Positions 36,331 to 46,067 of a stretch of 64,000 bases of DNA are shown one piece after another (the stretch's first letter is position 1; each line of letters starts with the position of its first letter). This stretch comes from Candidatus Kapaibacterium sp. Lineage in GTDB: Bacteria > Bacteroidota > Ignavibacteria > Kapaibacteriales > UBA7675. The notes under the pieces are model-generated. The model saw only the letters and a list, made by a program, of their open reading frames with translations. It was not told the DNA's origin and ran no database searches. The DNA lies in contig JANQRB010000115.1 of NCBI GenBank assembly GCA_028284775.1, positions 19,374-83,373 of the forward strand, written 5' to 3'. Made by a program: the position numbers and the translations under genes.

Positions 36331-37689
36331 TCAGGCGTCCAGTTCGCGCAGCGTTTCTTCGATAATATCCATTCCGATATTCATTTCGTCCAGAGTGAGA
36401 TTCAGCGGTGGCCGGAAACGCATCGACCGGCTGCCGGCGGCAATCATAAGCAAACCGCGTTTCATGCAGCCCGCCTGAAATGCCGAGCGAAGGTCTGCAT
36501 TCGGCAGGTCGAAGGCGCACATCAGCCCTCTGCCGCGCGGATTACTGACAGTTGACGGGAATGACTGCGCCAGTTGTTGCAATCGCCGCAACAGGCTCTG
36601 GCCGATTGTGCGGGCATTTTCCACCAGACCTTCCGCCGCGATAATTTCAAGATAACGGGTAGCACGCACCATATCGGTCAGGTTGCCGCCCCAGGTTGAA
36701 TTGATCCGGCTGGGTGTATGAAAGACGTTTTCCGGGACTTCATCGACTCTGGGCCCAACCACGATTCCGCAAACCTGCATCTTCTTGCCAAAGGCCATAA
36801 TGTCGGGCTCTACGCCGAGCTGTTCGTGCACCCACATCGACCCCGTAATCCCCACGCCTGTTTGTACTTCGTCAAAAATGAGCAAAGCCTCGTTTTCATC
36901 GGCGAGCTGGCGCATGGCGGCGAAAAACTCGGGACGAAAATGATTGTCGCCGCCTTCGCCCTGGATCGGCTCGATTATGATAGCCGCGATGTCGTCGCGT
37001 TGTTCAAAGAATGCCTGTTTCATCGCCGCGATAGCCTGCTCTTCCTGCTGCTTGATCTCCTCCAGGTGATCCTCCAGCGGAAAACGGGCCGCCGGATTCG
37101 GAATACGCGGCCAATCGCTGAACTTGGGGAAGTACCTGATTTTATTCTCTTCAGTATTCGTGAGCGACATCGTGTAGCCGGTGCGTCCGTGGAAAGCCTG
37201 CCGAAAGTGCATTATTGCGTGGCCGCGTTCGCTGGAATAGCCCTTGGCGAAATTGCGACGCACCTTCCAGTCGAAGGCGGTCTTGAGGGCATTCTCGACA
37301 GCCAGAGCTCCTCCTTCGATAAAAAAGCCGTAGCGAAAGTGGGAGGGGACGGCAATTTCGAAGAATGTTTTAACGAAAGTCGCCATAGCCTCTGTGTACA
37401 GGTCCGAGTTGGAGGGCTTATTAAGCGATATCTTACCGAGATAATTGATAAAGGCCGGATCCTGCAAGGCGGGGTGATTCAGGCCGATCGGCATCGAGGC
37501 AAAGCAGGTAAAGAAATCCAGGAAGCGCCGACCGCTTTTGGCATCCACCATATACGTGCCCTGACTGCGATCGATATCCAGTACGATATCAAATCCGTCG
37601 ATAAGCATGTGCTTGCTCAATTCCTGATGGACATCGTTGGCCTCGACTGTAAACTGAGGCTTGTATTGCGCTATTTGATTGATGATCAT
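36331..37689 (-). CDS. lat: L-lysine 6-aminotransferase
   Basis: A 452-residue class III PLP aminotransferase. The family features are the EGGALAVENALKTAFDW entry, HFRQAFHGRTGYTMSLTNT, IIIEPIQGEGGDNH, the PLP-facing LIFDEVQTGVG and the Schiff-base lysine in MAFGKKMQVCG. NPRGRGLMCAFDLP closes the fold. The HMLIDGFDIVLDIDRSQGTY N-terminus points to lysine 6-aminotransferase rather than the GABA or ornithine enzymes. The product is aminoadipate semialdehyde. The usual partner dehydrogenase is not in the window. The ATG at 37689 has GGAG at 7 nt, better than the TTG 15 nt upstream. Confidence 0.88.
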   Translation of the reverse strand: MIINQIAQYKPQFTVEANDVHQELSKHMLIDGFDIVLDIDRSQGTYMVDAKSGRRFLDFFTCFASMPIGLNHPALQDPAFINYLGKISLNKPSNSDLYTEAMATFVKTFFEIAVPSHFRYGFFIEGGALAVENALKTAFDWKVRRNFAKGYSSERGHAIMHFRQAFHGRTGYTMSLTNTEENKIRYFPKFSDWPRIPNPAARFPLEDHLEEIKQQEEQAIAAMKQAFFEQRDDIAAIIIEPIQGEGGDNHFRPEFFAAMRQLADENEALLIFDEVQTGVGITGSMWVHEQLGVEPDIMAFGKKMQVCGIVVGPRVDEVPENVFHTPSRINSTWGGNLTDMVRATRYLEIIAAEGLVENARTIGQSLLRRLQQLAQSFPSTVSNPRGRGLMCAFDLPNADLRSAFQAGCMKRGLLMIAAGSRSMRFRPPLNLTLDEMNIGMDIIEETLRELDA

Positions 37690-38444
37690 AATGGGGCTCC
37701 GCAAGATTAGTTGTCGAATTCTGTCAATTTAGAGAGCGAAACAATGGTGAGCGCCCTGTGCCAGGCAGCGCCAATGTCTTCATTTGATGAACGCTTGAAT
37801 TATGATTGACCAAAGGGCAATTCCCTGTGGCTCAGGTAGGAATCAGGCCGGAGTGGAGTATGTAGGCGAGCATGCGCATCCGCAGGCGGACGCCGCTAAG
37901 AAAGGAAGTGCCGCGAATCGTGCCGCGGAGCAGCCCCGAATTCGACTGCAAAGTCTTGATGCGCATACATCAATTTAGGATATTGAAAGTTAGCATTCAA
38001 ACACGCTAATCGTGAATCTTTGGCAAAGCACGAAGCAGCGCAGTTGACATTGTTCTGCGGCGTAAATTTGTCAATGTGACTTTTTTCCATCGAGATGGAT
38101 TACCTCCTCAAGACAAATCATTTTTTGATCTACAATTGGATAAGGGCGAATCGAGAAGGTATGGACCTGAGTGGCGCTAGGAAGGAATAGAGAGGTGTCG
38201 GAAGAACAAAGCTCACAGACGAAAACCAGTCCGCAGCGTATTTCCCTAAACGATCGACAATTGACCCCCATCTTGCAGTCAATTCATATCAAGGCAAATC
38301 AACTGATTGACGCTAAATAATTATGTGATTCTTTTGATAATTGCATAACTTACCGGCTTTGCTATACTGCGTGTTGATATACGGCGACGGTTAAAATTGT
38401 GACAGTCATATAAAGATTACATTTCTTTACTGAGGAGTTTCTCG
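37690..38444. other. 755-bp region without a firm gene
   Basis: Only short reading frames. One on the minus strand (37896-38090, 64 codons) has a perfect AGGAGG 12 nt before its ATG but no recognisable protein features. A promoter candidate for the next gene lies at 38341-38368. Confidence 0.45.
38341..38368 (+). promoter_or_regulatory. promoter candidate
   Basis: TTGCAT and TATACT are separated by 16 nt, giving a leader of about 70 nt before the ATG at 38445. It also partly fits the TTG-N19-TAnnTTTG form used elsewhere. Confidence 0.35.
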
Positions 38445-39779
38445 ATGAGCGTAACAAAAGCGTATAAGCCTCGGTTTCAACACATTGCCCTGGTGCTGGC
38501 TGTGTTTGGCGGGGTTGCGTTTGCTTTTTATTACTATGTCACTGCGGATGTTGTCGAAGCATTCATCTTATCGCAGTTCAAACCTGAAAAGAAGGAGCTC
38601 TTGGAATTTGCCGGTGTCCACGCAACACCGTCGCGTAAAGGCGAAGCCGAGCACGGTCCGAATGTCACCGTTGCCAAAGATTTGATCGACAAAGAGTATT
38701 TCTTCGACTTTACGCATGAAGAACGCAGTGAGAAAATCCATGGCTATGAGAAAGGTGCAGGCGAATGGTTAGTTCGCGCGCCTAAACTCGGTGAAGATGC
38801 TATCTATCTGGAACCCTACGGCTTTTCGGTTATAGCCCTTCTCGTCGGCGCCCTGGTTGCTGTATTGTTGACACTCGTTCTGCCGCCGTCGATCGGATAC
38901 TGCAGCCAGAAAATTCATCGCGAGATTTATAACACGAAGGCGAAAATTCGTCTTCAGACCGGTTTCAACTCCGAAATCGTTGAAGTGCTTACCTTGCGTG
39001 ATTCCGATCTGGAGCGCCTCTACGAGCAAAACCCCGAGTTTGTGAAAGATGCCTTTCGAACGGTATGGAACCGGACAATTCCCGAGGAGGAAAAGGGCGC
39101 CAACGGCAACGGCGCCGGACCGGTTTCCTTCGATAAGTCCTTCGGTCCGGACGAAGATATTACGATCTTCCGCAATCAGATACTACTGGGCCGCATTAAG
39201 GAAATTTTGTCAGAAGTTATTGTGGTCGAGATCGTCGACGTCCAGACCGCCAACAAGTATAAGAAGCTGTCCATTCGAATCTTCGCCGGTCTCCGTCTGT
39301 ACATGGCGCATCACTTCTCGCATAAGTATTCGAATAGTGTGACCGGCTTTGCGTATGGCGGTGCTGCATTTCTGATTATCGCCGTCGGTATTCGCGGTCT
39401 GAAATTCATTCCGGCCACCCGTCCGTCGCTTATCTTTTTCGCCATCCTGATGGAGTTTGCGATGCTCTCCATGCTTGCGGTCGTATTGTTCTACACCGAG
39501 GGCGAAGAGCGGATGGATAAGATGCTCAAGAAAATGGAAGATGCCAGTAAGAATCAACTGGAAATGCTCAACAAGCTGGCCGACGACATGCACAAGTTTG
39601 CTCTGGCATTCGAAGGCGGCACCTCGGAGCTGATGAAAAAGAAAGTCGAAGAGGCAGTCGGCGAATATCTTCAGAGCGACAATAATGTTGAGAGCGCCGT
39701 GGCGCACGCCATTCGCGACAAACTCGTTGTCAGCCTGAAGGATACTTTCTCGAACAGCGCTAACAGCACTGTTAGCTAA
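38445..39779 (+). CDS. membrane protein of unknown function with C-terminal coiled coil
   Basis: A 444-residue protein I do not recognise. One helix near the N-terminus (LVLAVFGGVAFAFYYYV), a periplasmic loop of about 85 residues, a second helix (VIALLVGALVAVLLTLVLP), and a large soluble region (about 155-285) with a charged NGNGAG loop. Then two more helices (GAAFLIIAVGIRGL and LIFFAILMEFAMLSMLAVVLF), and a long amphipathic helix from MDKMLKKMEDASKNQLEMLN to the end. The layout resembles a scaffold or motor-stator-like protein more than a transporter. GAGGAG lies 8 nt before the ATG and a strong terminator follows, so it is probably monocistronic. Confidence 0.6.
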   Translation: MSVTKAYKPRFQHIALVLAVFGGVAFAFYYYVTADVVEAFILSQFKPEKKELLEFAGVHATPSRKGEAEHGPNVTVAKDLIDKEYFFDFTHEERSEKIHGYEKGAGEWLVRAPKLGEDAIYLEPYGFSVIALLVGALVAVLLTLVLPPSIGYCSQKIHREIYNTKAKIRLQTGFNSEIVEVLTLRDSDLERLYEQNPEFVKDAFRTVWNRTIPEEEKGANGNGAGPVSFDKSFGPDEDITIFRNQILLGRIKEILSEVIVVEIVDVQTANKYKKLSIRIFAGLRLYMAHHFSHKYSNSVTGFAYGGAAFLIIAVGIRGLKFIPATRPSLIFFAILMEFAMLSMLAVVLFYTEGEERMDKMLKKMEDASKNQLEMLNKLADDMHKFALAFEGGTSELMKKKVEEAVGEYLQSDNNVESAVAHAIRDKLVVSLKDTFSNSANSTVS

Positions 39780-39803
39780 AAGTAAGTTCGCAAAAGCATC
39801 AAG

Positions 39804-39838
39804 GCCGCGATTACCAATGGTGATCGCGGCTTTTTTTT
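39804..39838 (+). terminator. intrinsic terminator
   Basis: GCCGCGATTACC and GGTGATCGCGGC form a 12-bp stem with one wobble and a 3-nt loop, followed by eight T. It lies 24 bp after the stop at 39779. Confidence 0.92.
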
Positions 39839-40163
39839 GCTCCGGCAAAAATGTGGAGTTGAATTATTGCGTCTGAATACTTTTGTCCGAGTCCGTGTCT
39901 CTGTTTGCAGGAAAGGCGAACGGAACCCGGACACAACGATTGCTGTTTTTGCAGTGAATCGAAATTCTGGCAGTGGACGCCGGAATGTAACGGAAGAATT
40001 GAGGTGGTGTTATCCACCGACCGACTCTGCGAGCAATTGCCTTAAACTGGAGACATCGGTACCGAGCTATGACTTGCATCTTCCGGTCGAATTCTACAAC
40101 TTCGGTTCTTAATTTGCCAGGCGCACTCAGGCATCCCCATCGTTATTTTTTGCGGCGAGAACT
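39839..40163. other. leader region of the C25 peptidase gene
   Basis: 325 bp without a gene. I see no promoter matching the window's other candidates and no RNA gene. Confidence 0.45.
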
Positions 40164-43100
40164 ATGAAAATTTTCGGAACAGCAGCCCTGCTGTGCTGTC
40201 TCGTAAGCACGGTTTATGCAGAATCTACCATTCAGGTCGTTACTGATCCCGCAGGAGTGACAATTTCCATAGAACGCCTGGACGTTGCACTGACATCTGA
40301 AAACGGCGACCATTCCCCGATACCGCGTCTGGCAATCGGCGGCACACCCTACGCCAAGAAAGCCGTCGCAGATCAAAAAATATCGCAGGATTTCCTGTCC
40401 TTTATGCTGGCCGTTCCCGATGCTTCGGCGCTCGAACCACAGCTCGCGTTAAAGGCCGAACCACATATCCTCACAAGCGCGGATCAACTTGCAGAATCAG
40501 TTAAGAAGTTCATCGATCCGGAGTTTGGCTTCAGCTATCGTTATGTCGGTATCCAGCGCGGCGTCCACATCGGCGTCGTAACGCTGAATCCCTTTCAATT
40601 GACCAACGATGGTCGGACACGGGCATTGAGCTCCGCTACCCTGCGCCTGCCTTTTCGACGGTCGCTTGCCATGCAAAGCGGTGGCAGCAGCGCGCGCGAA
40701 CGCTCCCTCTTTTCACAGGTCGCCAATCAGGATGCCCTGGACGCATTGCTGGCGGCTGTACCGGCCAATAACAAAAATGTGGGCGACCGCACGCTGGCTG
40801 AGGACAATGATTGGTTTTCCCCGGATCGCGACTACGTGAAACTGACAACAACGCGCGATGGCATTGCTGCCGTTTCAATCGCCGATCTCGGTGCCGCTGG
40901 CGCCTTTCTTGATGGGCGGGATCTGCGATACTTGCGCCTGATTCAGGGAGGCAAGGAACAGCCGCTCTATATCGCCGACGACGGCGACGATCGCGTCTCC
41001 GCCCAGGACGTCGTGTACTTTGCGGGGCGCCGCCCATTTGGCGATACTTCCTACTACGATGTTAATCTGTCCAGCATCGCTTTCTACCTCACCTGGGACG
41101 ATGCGGATGAAGGCATACGCTACCGGCTGTTCAGCGATAATCCTGCGGCGACGGACGTACTGAGCAGTGTTCACGTCGACCGGCATGTCGAATACGATAA
41201 CACGTATCATTTAGCGGACGTATTCGTCGGCTACGACCATACGACTTCGCTGCATCGTTCCGAAACCGTCGCGGGCGAAGGCTGGTATTGGGAGCGCCTG
41301 CAGGAAGAGGAAACCTGGGAACATCGTCAGCTCGTTACGCCGGTCGAAGATGCTGACGAAATGCTGGAGTTTGTCTTCGGCTTCAAGACGCTAACCGACA
41401 ACGCCAATTACGACCTTGACCATAACCTACAGTTTATCGTTAACGGCACAATTGTCGAGACGATGGAATTTAATGGCTATAAGCGTGAGGAAGTCGTCGC
41501 ATCATTCCCGGGCGCGGGTGTGATAGCTGGTGACAATCTTATGGCTTTACATTCACTGGGGGTAGAAGAGTATCGCGATGCCAGCGATTACACGGACTTC
41601 ACGGCAATTGACTACGTCGCTTTGCGCGGTGCGGTAAAGCCGTTTGCATTTGCCGGCCGCGCCGAGTTTGCGATCGCGGAGCAGTCTGCCGCCCCTCTTC
41701 TTCGGATGCCCGGATTTGCATCGCCGGAAGTCTATGTGCTCGATACTCTTAATAATCTTTTTGCGCAAACGAGTGCCGCAGAGCGAGGAACGACCGTGCG
41801 CGCCGGGACCATGCGTTCTCCGGAAGCGCTGAGTTCGATCTATGTCAATGATGAAGCCGTCTTTTTCAGCCGAGTTCAGGGGAGTGTTGTCGCAATAGTT
41901 CCGACTTCCGGCGGTGACGCGCTTATCTATACCGACATCGATGAAGCTGTGTCGGCTGTGAACGCTGCCGCAAATGGCAGTGCGATAGTGTTGTTGACGA
42001 ACGAGACGACGATGCCTGATCGATTGCGCTCGCTGGCGAGTAGCCTCGGCGCGAAGAATTTGCCCGATGCGGCAGCGGGTCTCTGGTCGATGCTGCTGCA
42101 AAAAGGCGCGCCAAACAGCGTGCTTGAGCGGCTTGGCGAGAAGGTGACGAACCTGAGTGCCTTTATTGCGCAGCAGGGAGGACGTTCATACCAAACAAGT
42201 ATGGGTCTGGAATCGGGCCGTGCCTATTCTATCATGGCTGTCGACGGCAGCCAGCTGGAACGGCCGGGCGTGGCATCGGTCGGTAGAGATGACTTGCGTG
42301 ACCGCAGCCGCCAGGCAGATGCGCTGATCGTAACGCACCGGAACTTTCGGCAACAAGCCGAACGGCTGGCCGCATACCGGCGTGAGCATAACGAGGTCCG
42401 GGTTGAAGTCATCGACGTCGACGACATTTACAATCAATTCAGCAATGGGCGTCGTCGAGCGGAGGCGATCAAAGACTTTCTCTCCTTTGCTTATCATCAG
42501 TGGGCCAAGCCGGCGCCGACACACTTGATTCTGGTGGGCGATGCTTCCTGGGATCCGCGTAATGCGGATGATGAGTCGGTCAAACATGATTTTGTCCCTT
42601 CATTCGGCCGGCCCGTCAGCGACTTTTATTATACTTTGCTCGACGGCGACGATATCGTCCCCGAACTGCTGGTGGGACGTATCTCCGCTGAAACGGCGGA
42701 AGACGTAGAAGTACAGATCGACAAAATCATCGACTATGAATCGCAACCGCGCCAACCCTGGATGAAGAGAGTACTCTTCCTGGCGGGCGGCGAAACCAGG
42801 GGAGAACTGGCCGGATTTCGTAGCGAAGCCCTGCGATTCGGTTTCGACTTTGTGGCGAACAACCCATTCTGCGGCGTTTTCGATACGGTGTTTAAGGCCA
42901 ATGCCGTCGAAGTCGAAAAAGTGCAGGCCACCCACATCCGCAACAAAATCAATCAGGGCGCGGTCTGGGTTAACTACGTAGGGCATGCGGCGCCCACGAT
43001 CTTCGATATGGACTTCGGCGATGCGATCGAGTTAAACAACGGAAGTAAGTACGGTGTACTTGCAACCTTTTCCTGTCAGACAGCGGCTTTTGGCGAACCC

Positions 43101-45947
43101 TATGTCGTCGCAAAAAATGAAGAATTCGTCAGAGTGAAAGGCAAAGGTTTCGTTGCGACGATGGGCACTACGGGCTGGGGCAATCAGGCGACCGATAAGT
43201 GGTTTCAGACGGAGTTGTGGGAAGGCATCGCAAATTTCAAATTGCGCAACCTTGCGAATCTGATTAACCACGCCAAAGCCGGCATCATGTTCGACACGGA
43301 TCTGGCGTCAACGAATCCCTTTCTGGAAGTCGATGCCATTCGCTACAATACGGTAATGCAATACTCGTTGCTGGGCGATCCCTTCCTCGAACTGCCGATT
43401 GCCACGGTGCCAGATCTCTATGTACTTGAAGAAGATATCATAATTACCAATGACGAAGGGCAGCGCGTCATTTCCGCGAAAGACTCCACGGTAAATGTTG
43501 CGGCTATTATTCGCAATGCGGGAGTGTGGCAGCCTGAGCCGGTCGATATGTTGCTGACGCGCGAGTATGACGGCCGCCTGGATTCGATCTGGCTGCGCGT
43601 TAATGACGTCTGCTATACCAGCGAGTTAAACTTCGAGCTGTTGACCAAGGATATGCCGGGTACGCACAAGCTGACAATCCATATCGACCCGGAAAACCAT
43701 CTGGAAGATGACCGGCCCGCCAATAACCGGCGCGAGATGACGCTATTGGTTTTCCCTGATGGCGTATTTGCTCTCGATCCAATGCCGCACTGGAACATTG
43801 ATGCACAGTCGCCGATTTTTCGAGTGGTTACGCCGCGTGATTTCGAAGACTTCGACTATGAATTTGCCATTGCCGATGCGCCGGACACCGACGCGATCAT
43901 TCTTCGATCCGTCGCTTCGGAAGTTCGGTTCAACGAGGCATTCGCAGAGTGGCGTCCGTCTACATCATTGCCTCCTGACGCCTCGCTCTGGATGTATGCG
44001 CGAACGGTTCTCAAAGAAGTCGGACAAGAGAGCGATTGGCAGATCGTGCCCTTCGTGACGCGCGGCGCACAAGAAATCGAGGCCGCCGAATACACGCTGC
44101 GGAATGAAGCGGACTTTGCGCTGCTGTCTGACAACAGTTTTGTCACGCAGGCTGTCGCGGATTCGGCGCAGCTTTCTGTCGACAACCGGCGACTGCCGAT
44201 GGAAATCATTTCGGGCGGCTTCCGCACAACCAGAAGAGTTAAAATTGCCATTGGCGAGACCGTCTATATCGACAGTATCTTTGCCCGCGGCGTCCACCTG
44301 ATGATTATGCCAAAGGCGACCACGGAGCCGCGCTTTTTTCAGCGTTTTGACATTTACAAATCGGACACGTCCCGCATCCGGGAGTTGCTGACGCTCTTGC
44401 AGGAAGGGATTGGCGATGATGAGACATTGATATTCGTTACCTGCGATGAAACCTGGCGTCAGATTAAACAATTCGATTATATCGAAGAGTATCGCGCTGC
44501 CTTGCGTCTGCATGGCGCGGAATTCGCCGACTCGCTGCGCGAACACAGCTCCTACATCCTGATTTCAGAGGGCAAGGTACGCCAGCATGAACATTGGCGC
44601 AACGGTCTTGTCGATCCGGAGCCGCTTAGTTTCGAAGATGTGTATGAGGTATTTGTACCGGAAGCCGGATTTAGCAGCCCGGTCGTCGGTCCGGCGCAGC
44701 GATGGCTGAGCTTTGATCTGGCGCTCGCTTCGGTCGGCGACGTGGAAGTGCAAGCTACGGTATTTGCCTTTGACAAAAGCGGGCAGCGGGATTCCTTGTT
44801 TAGCGTGAGCAATGCTTCGATCGATCTGTCGACGGTTGACGCCGAACAGTATCCCTATCTTCAGCTTCGGCTCCATGTTAAACGTGTCAGTGACGATTCG
44901 CGCCTTACTATCAGCGACCTGGCAATTAACTATTTGCCGGAGCCGGAGTTTGCCGTCATGAAGCTGGCCAGCGGCATCAGTAACAACGACGTTCTGCGGG
45001 GCGAAGAAACGGACTTGCGACTTCAGGTGCGCAATATCTCGCCGCGAGTCAGTTCGCGTGACTATCGCATCAACGTCGATGTCCGGCCCGCCAGCAGTCA
45101 AAGCGCCGCGGATCTAAACTTCAGCCTGGCTCAGAAGGCCCTGGCGCCGGATGCAACCTGGGATGGCATTCAGACTATTCCCACGGCATTGCTGGCAAAC
45201 GCTTCCGAAGTATTCGTCTCAGCCAACCCCACGCATCAGGACCGCGAGCTTTACCTGTTTAACAATGAAGCACGATTTGATCTTGACGTTCGTGAAGATG
45301 TGACGCCGCCGCAAATAGTAGTTCTGGTAGATGGCGTTCCGATTCGCGACGGTCAGGTGGTGCAGCGTTTACCCAACATCGAGGTGCAATTACTCGATGA
45401 CTCGCCCTTGCCGATTGTGAGCGAATCGAATCTGCTGATTCAATTGCGCCGGCGCGGTCACGATGACCCTAATACTTTCATGTCGAATTTCGGCATGGAT
45501 TTTCCCAACGACGATCCGCTTAAAGTCAGCGCTCATTTCGATGCCAATCTGCTGGTTGCCGCCTCCAATCCCCTGACCGTAACGGCAGTGGATGCTACCG
45601 GTAATTCGACGACTGCCACGTTTAATCTAAACGTGGCGCGATCAGCCCAGTTAAACAATGTCACGATCAGCCCCAATCCCGTCGAGAATGAGTCGATAAT
45701 CGCGTTTACCATCGTCGACAATATTATTCCGCTGACCGGCACGGTACGAATTTTTAACGTCACCGGCCGGCGCGTGGCGACACTTGCGTTTCAACCGCAG
45801 CTGGGCCGCAATGTGATAAGCTGGAACGGCCGCAATGCAAACGGCGAAAGTCTGGCGGCCGGCATGTATCTTCTGGTCATCGAAATTACAGGTGGCTCCG
45901 ATATCCTCGTTTCTGATGCGCAGGCCTTGATGTACAGGCCGGACTAG
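40164..45947 (+). CDS. giant C25 (gingipain-family) cysteine peptidase with T9SS sorting domain
   Basis: A 1927-residue secreted protein, signal peptide MKIFGTAALLCCLVSTVYA. The Peptidase_C25 core lies at about residues 710-1080. The catalytic histidine is H941 (NYVGHAAP) and the catalytic cysteine C971 (ATFSCQTAAFGEP), spaced as in gingipains, with HLILVGDASWDPRN and the VGRISAET strand upstream. About 650 residues before the core and 750 after it are beta-sandwich modules. The last 95 (VTISPNPVENESIIAFTI, VRIFNVTGRRVATL, LAAGMYLLVIE) are a type IX sorting-like domain with a FlgD-Ig look. It could be the sortase PorU, which is also C25 but usually 1100-1300 residues, or a secreted protease. 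The size and sorting domain favour the latter. Confidence 0.88.
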   Translation: MKIFGTAALLCCLVSTVYAESTIQVVTDPAGVTISIERLDVALTSENGDHSPIPRLAIGGTPYAKKAVADQKISQDFLSFMLAVPDASALEPQLALKAEPHILTSADQLAESVKKFIDPEFGFSYRYVGIQRGVHIGVVTLNPFQLTNDGRTRALSSATLRLPFRRSLAMQSGGSSARERSLFSQVANQDALDALLAAVPANNKNVGDRTLAEDNDWFSPDRDYVKLTTTRDGIAAVSIADLGAAGAFLDGRDLRYLRLIQGGKEQPLYIADDGDDRVSAQDVVYFAGRRPFGDTSYYDVNLSSIAFYLTWDDADEGIRYRLFSDNPAATDVLSSVHVDRHVEYDNTYHLADVFVGYDHTTSLHRSETVAGEGWYWERLQEEETWEHRQLVTPVEDADEMLEFVFGFKTLTDNANYDLDHNLQFIVNGTIVETMEFNGYKREEVVASFPGAGVIAGDNLMALHSLGVEEYRDASDYTDFTAIDYVALRGAVKPFAFAGRAEFAIAEQSAAPLLRMPGFASPEVYVLDTLNNLFAQTSAAERGTTVRAGTMRSPEALSSIYVNDEAVFFSRVQGSVVAIVPTSGGDALIYTDIDEAVSAVNAAANGSAIVLLTNETTMPDRLRSLASSLGAKNLPDAAAGLWSMLLQKGAPNSVLERLGEKVTNLSAFIAQQGGRSYQTSMGLESGRAYSIMAVDGSQLERPGVASVGRDDLRDRSRQADALIVTHRNFRQQAERLAAYRREHNEVRVEVIDVDDIYNQFSNGRRRAEAIKDFLSFAYHQWAKPAPTHLILVGDASWDPRNADDESVKHDFVPSFGRPVSDFYYTLLDGDDIVPELLVGRISAETAEDVEVQIDKIIDYESQPRQPWMKRVLFLAGGETRGELAGFRSEALRFGFDFVANNPFCGVFDTVFKANAVEVEKVQATHIRNKINQGAVWVNYVGHAAPTIFDMDFGDAIELNNGSKYGVLATFSCQTAAFGEPYVVAKNEEFVRVKGKGFVATMGTTGWGNQATDKWFQTELWEGIANFKLRNLANLINHAKAGIMFDTDLASTNPFLEVDAIRYNTVMQYSLLGDPFLELPIATVPDLYVLEEDIIITNDEGQRVISAKDSTVNVAAIIRNAGVWQPEPVDMLLTREYDGRLDSIWLRVNDVCYTSELNFELLTKDMPGTHKLTIHIDPENHLEDDRPANNRREMTLLVFPDGVFALDPMPHWNIDAQSPIFRVVTPRDFEDFDYEFAIADAPDTDAIILRSVASEVRFNEAFAEWRPSTSLPPDASLWMYARTVLKEVGQESDWQIVPFVTRGAQEIEAAEYTLRNEADFALLSDNSFVTQAVADSAQLSVDNRRLPMEIISGGFRTTRRVKIAIGETVYIDSIFARGVHLMIMPKATTEPRFFQRFDIYKSDTSRIRELLTLLQEGIGDDETLIFVTCDETWRQIKQFDYIEEYRAALRLHGAEFADSLREHSSYILISEGKVRQHEHWRNGLVDPEPLSFEDVYEVFVPEAGFSSPVVGPAQRWLSFDLALASVGDVEVQATVFAFDKSGQRDSLFSVSNASIDLSTVDAEQYPYLQLRLHVKRVSDDSRLTISDLAINYLPEPEFAVMKLASGISNNDVLRGEETDLRLQVRNISPRVSSRDYRINVDVRPASSQSAADLNFSLAQKALAPDATWDGIQTIPTALLANASEVFVSANPTHQDRELYLFNNEARFDLDVREDVTPPQIVVLVDGVPIRDGQVVQRLPNIEVQLLDDSPLPIVSESNLLIQLRRRGHDDPNTFMSNFGMDFPNDDPLKVSAHFDANLLVAASNPLTVTAVDATGNSTTATFNLNVARSAQLNNVTISPNPVENESIIAFTIVDNIIPLTGTVRIFNVTGRRVATLAFQPQLGRNVISWNGRNANGESLAAGMYLLVIEITGGSDILVSDAQALMYRPD

Positions 45948-46067
45948 ACGCCGCTTACCATCTGATCCGGGTCGGCTGCCGACGACGTTCAAGTAGTGGC
46001 TGTCGCTTTCAACACCACAGCTTTGACGCGGTGTTTCCTTGTTCGGCAGCGTCATGCGACGCGCGGC

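Noticed and set aside
36718..37710. A 330-codon open frame opposite the lysine aminotransferase gene.
   Set aside because: The aminotransferase motifs are complete on the minus strand and the plus-strand product matches nothing.
42796..42805. CCAGGGGAGA, perfectly complementary to the loop of small-RNA copy A.
   Set aside because: It lies deep inside the C25 peptidase coding sequence, far from any start codon, and is most simply a chance match.
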